This document shows, piece by piece, positions 5,164-7,351 of a stretch of 7,351 nt of DNA. Each line of letters opens with the position of its first letter. Position 1 is the first letter of the stretch. The stretch comes from Microthrixaceae bacterium (GTDB taxonomy: Bacteria; Actinomycetota; Acidimicrobiia; Acidimicrobiales; Acidimicrobilacustridaceae): positions 1 to 7,351 of the forward strand of contig JAHFUU010000118.1 in NCBI GenBank assembly GCA_023264915.1, in the 5' to 3' direction. The position numbers and the translations under genes were made by a program. The notes under the pieces were generated by a model. It made no database searches. It was not told where the DNA came from and saw only the letters and a program-made list of their open reading frames with translations.

Positions 5164-7038
5164 TCAGGAGATCTCGGCTGCGGCACCAGCGAACTGTGCG
5201 TTGTACAGCGAGTAGTAGGCACCACCCATCGCGAGCAGCTCCTCGTGGGTGCCCTGCTCGACGATCCGGCCGTCCTCCATCATCAGGATCGTGTCCGCGT
5301 CGCGAACTGTCGAGAGCCGGTGCGCTATCACGAAGCTGGTCCGGTTCGAGCGCAGCGCGGACATGGCGTGCTGGATCAGCACCTCGGTGCGGGTGTCGAC
5401 CGAGCTGGTGGCCTCGTCGAGGATCAACAGCGCAGGGTCGGCCAGGAACGCGCGGGCGATCGTGAGGAGCTGCTTCTCGCCCGCGCTGACCGTTGTGCCC
5501 TCGTCGTCGATCGGCGTGTCATAGCCCTCAGGCAGCGAGTGCACGAACCGGTCGACATAGGTGGCCCTGGCTGCCTCACGTATCTGGTCCTCGCTGGCAT
5601 CGAGGTTGCCGTAGGCGATGTTCTCGCGGATCGTGCCGCTGAACAGCCAGGTGTCCTGGAGCACCATGCCGATGTTCTCGCGCAGCTCATGGCGGTGCAT
5701 CTTGGAGATGTCGTGACCGTCGAGGGTTATCACCCCGCCATCGAGCTCATAGAACCGCATGATCAGGTTCACCAGGGTGGTCTTGCCAGCACCGGTCGGC
5801 CCGACTATCGCGATCGTGTGGCCCGGCTCGGCCACCAGGGACAGATCCTCGATCAGGGGGTTCATCGGGTCATATGAGAACGACACGTGGGAGAACTCGA
5901 CTCGTCCCCTGCGCTGCTCGTCCACCCCGGACATGGCGGGCTCGGGCGATTGCTCCTCGGCATCGAGCAACTCGAACACACGCTCTGCTGAGGCGATCCC
6001 GGACTGCAACACGTTGGCCATCGAGGCGAGCTGGGTGATCGGCTGGGTGAACTGGCGCGAGTACTGGATGAACGCCTGGATGTCACCGATGCTCATCGCA
6101 CCCGAGCTGACACGCAGGCCGCCGATGACGGCGATGGCGACGTAGTTGATGTTCCCGAGGAACATCATGGCGGGCTGGATGATGCCCGAGATGAACTGGG
6201 CTCCGAAGCTCGCCCGGTACAGCTCGGCGTTCTTGTCATGGAACCGTTGCTCGACGTCGTGCTGCTGGCCGAAGACCTTGACGAGCGTGTGGCCCGTAAA
6301 GGCCTCCTCGACCTGAGCGTTGAGGGCACCCGTGTGGGTCCATTGAGCGAGGAACTTCCGCTTGGAGCGCTTCGCGATGAACTTCAAGATGAGCATCGAC
6401 ACCGGGATCGTCACGAGTGCGATGAGCGCCAGCACCCACGAGATGACGAACATCATCACCAACGTGCCGATCACGCTGAGGGAGGACGTCAGCAGCTGGC
6501 TCAGCGTCTGCTGAAGGCTCTGCGCGACGTTGTCTATGTCGTTGGTTACCCGACTGAGCAGGTCGCCACGGGCATGGTGGTCGACGAAGTCCAAGGGCAG
6601 GCGGTTCAGCTTGTCCTCGACGTCTGCCCTGAGGCGGAACATCGTGCGCTGCACGACACCGGCGAGGATCCGGCCCTGCACGTAGGCCATCAGCGCCGAC
6701 GCGACATACAGGCCGAACACGAGGAGAAGGGTGCGGTGCAGCTCTTCGAAGTTGATGCCTCTCGGGCTGAACAGGCCGGCAACGATGGTGTTGGTCGCGT
6801 GTCCGAGGATCTTGGGCCCGGCGACCGACATGGCCACGCTGATGACCGCGAGCAGGATCACCGCGATCGCCCCGACACGCTCTGGGCGCAACCGGGCAAG
6901 CAGCCGGCTGGTCGCGCCCTTGAAGTCCTTGGAGCGCTCCAGAGGCATCCCGACCGCGCCCATCCGGCCTGGACCCATGGCCCCCCTTGCCTCCTCCGCG
7001 GGCGGCTTCGGCGGCGACGAAGGTGCCGTCGTGGTCAC
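5164..7038 (-). CDS. ABC exporter half-transporter (membrane domain fused to ATPase), catalytic partner
   Basis: A 624-residue half-transporter of the MsbA/LmrA/TM288 type. The N-terminal membrane domain has about six segments (roughly 55-75, 104-122, 183-203, 203-223, 278-297, 298-315). The ATPase domain has Walker A GPTGAGKTT (413-421), Q-loop Q461, signature VSAGE (517-521, in place of LSGGQ), Walker B LLILDE with catalytic E542, D-loop SSVD and switch H573 (IAHRLSTV). It likely pairs with the product of the gene ending at 7133, 94 bases upstream on the same strand. Its own Walker motifs are intact while its signature is altered, as expected for the half that supplies the active Walker site of a heterodimer. 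The start given is GTG 7038, preceded by GGGGTGAG; ATG 6978 (Met21) is also preceded by purine-rich GGAGGAGG and AAGGGGGG and may be the true one. Cargo unknown (drug, lipid or peptide are typical). Confidence 0.93.
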   Translation of the reverse strand: MTTTAPSSPPKPPAEEARGAMGPGRMGAVGMPLERSKDFKGATSRLLARLRPERVGAIAVILLAVISVAMSVAGPKILGHATNTIVAGLFSPRGINFEELHRTLLLVFGLYVASALMAYVQGRILAGVVQRTMFRLRADVEDKLNRLPLDFVDHHARGDLLSRVTNDIDNVAQSLQQTLSQLLTSSLSVIGTLVMMFVISWVLALIALVTIPVSMLILKFIAKRSKRKFLAQWTHTGALNAQVEEAFTGHTLVKVFGQQHDVEQRFHDKNAELYRASFGAQFISGIIQPAMMFLGNINYVAIAVIGGLRVSSGAMSIGDIQAFIQYSRQFTQPITQLASMANVLQSGIASAERVFELLDAEEQSPEPAMSGVDEQRRGRVEFSHVSFSYDPMNPLIEDLSLVAEPGHTIAIVGPTGAGKTTLVNLIMRFYELDGGVITLDGHDISKMHRHELRENIGMVLQDTWLFSGTIRENIAYGNLDASEDQIREAARATYVDRFVHSLPEGYDTPIDDEGTTVSAGEKQLLTIARAFLADPALLILDEATSSVDTRTEVLIQHAMSALRSNRTSFVIAHRLSTVRDADTILMMEDGRIVEQGTHEELLAMGGAYYSLYNAQFAGAAAEIS

Positions 7039-7132
7039 TTCGGCTCACCCCGAGGCGAGTGCAGGATCGAAGCGCGCCCTCGTGGCAGCGACAGATCAGC
7101 CGCGGTGTCTGGAGGTCGAAGCCTCGCTGAGA
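7039..7132 (-). other. Gap between the two ABC genes
   Basis: 94 bases with no gene. I see no clear promoter or terminator hairpin, in keeping with one transcript. The end nearest the second gene carries GGGGTGAG, five bases before GTG 7038, a fair ribosome binding site. Confidence 0.4.
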
Positions 7133-7351
7133 TCATGCCGCCTCCTCCTCGGTGAGCTGGGAGGCGACTATCTCCGCATACGTCGGGCACGTCTCGAGCA
7201 GCTCGCGGTGGGAGCCGCGGCCAACCGTCTCGCCGTCTTCTAGCACCAGGATCTGCTCTGCGTTGATGATCGTCGAGACGCGCTGCGCGACGACGACCAT
7301 CACGGCTTCGGACAGGACCGGCGTCAGTGCCGCACGCAATCGAGCGTCCGT
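7133..7351 (-). CDS. ABC exporter half-transporter, degenerate partner (C-terminal end only)
   Basis: The last 72 residues of an ATPase domain, open to the right edge. Seen: TDARLRAAL just after where Walker B and the D-loop would be, VVVAQRVSTI, ILVLEDGETVGRGSHRELL, and the tail YAEIVASQLTEEEAA before TGA at 7133. The switch-loop residue is Gln in AQRVST, where active ATPases have His (AHRxST). This substitution is known for the degenerate half of heterodimeric exporters such as TM287/TM288 and BmrC/BmrD. The downstream gene starts 94 bases later on the same strand, which suggests one operon and one heterodimer. The Walker A, signature and catalytic positions lie off the window, so the degenerate state rests on this one residue. 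Confidence 0.88.
   Translation of the reverse strand, partial: TDARLRAALTPVLSEAVMVVVAQRVSTIINAEQILVLEDGETVGRGSHRELLETCPTYAEIVASQLTEEEAA

Noticed and set aside
5122..5877. Plus-strand open frames of 251 and 305 codons (5122-5877 and 6238-7155)
   Set aside because: Both lie antisense to the ABC transporter, whose Walker, signature and switch motifs prove the minus-strand frame.
1..7351. Mobile element, CRISPR array, toxin-antitoxin or defence genes, tRNA
   Set aside because: No transposase, integrase, spaced direct repeats, small paired genes or tRNA-like cloverleaf seen on either strand.

Overview
The window is strongly GC-rich, with densely packed genes and Shine-Dalgarno-led starts. The protein families suggest a high-GC actinobacterium: an actinobacterial-style HemY/CgoX flavoprotein and a paired ABC exporter whose partial partner carries the VVAQRVSTI motif common in such actinobacterial pairs. 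The phylum is an inference from family resemblance and composition; there is no rRNA or other marker to confirm it.

Layout, left to right. (1) Minus strand, 1906 down to the left edge: the first 635 codons of a molybdenum oxidoreductase of the DMSO-reductase superfamily, type II (nitrate reductase alpha/ethylbenzene dehydrogenase/selenate reductase group). It has the His-Cys3 [4Fe-4S] site and an aspartate at the molybdenum-ligand position, but no visible Tat signal. Nothing in the ORF translations names it because the reading frame is open through the left edge. (2) 1907-2186: a divergent control region of about 280 bp with a conspicuous AT-rich island at 2015-2054, holding a near-consensus promoter for the molybdoenzyme and several small perfect inverted repeats. 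(3) Plus strand, 2187-3671: HemY/CgoX-type porphyrinogen oxidase (FAD). (4) Plus strand, 3694-5061: a radical SAM/SPASM protein resembling the haem-synthesis enzymes AhbD/NirJ. A 9-codon mini-ORF overlaps both genes by ATGA junctions. (5) 5062-5163: convergent gap with a hairpin likely to act as terminator. (6) Minus strand, 7351-7133 (partial) and 7038-5164 (complete): two half-transporters of the ABC exporter type, probably one operon encoding a heterodimer with one degenerate ATP site.

How they may work together: the molybdoenzyme is probably the catalytic subunit of a respiratory-type complex whose partners (Fe-S beta subunit, haem-b gamma subunit, chaperone) would lie off the left edge. 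The divergent pair makes or modifies haem: HemY/CgoX makes the porphyrin, and the radical SAM protein may do a decarboxylation or another tetrapyrrole modification. Shared control through the AT-rich island would link cofactor supply to the respiratory enzyme. This link is inference from arrangement. The ABC pair is convergent and is probably a separate unit with unrelated function. I see no mobile element, CRISPR array, tRNA or rRNA, and no convincing new system; the most interesting part is the divergent molybdoenzyme/haem-synthesis arrangement.
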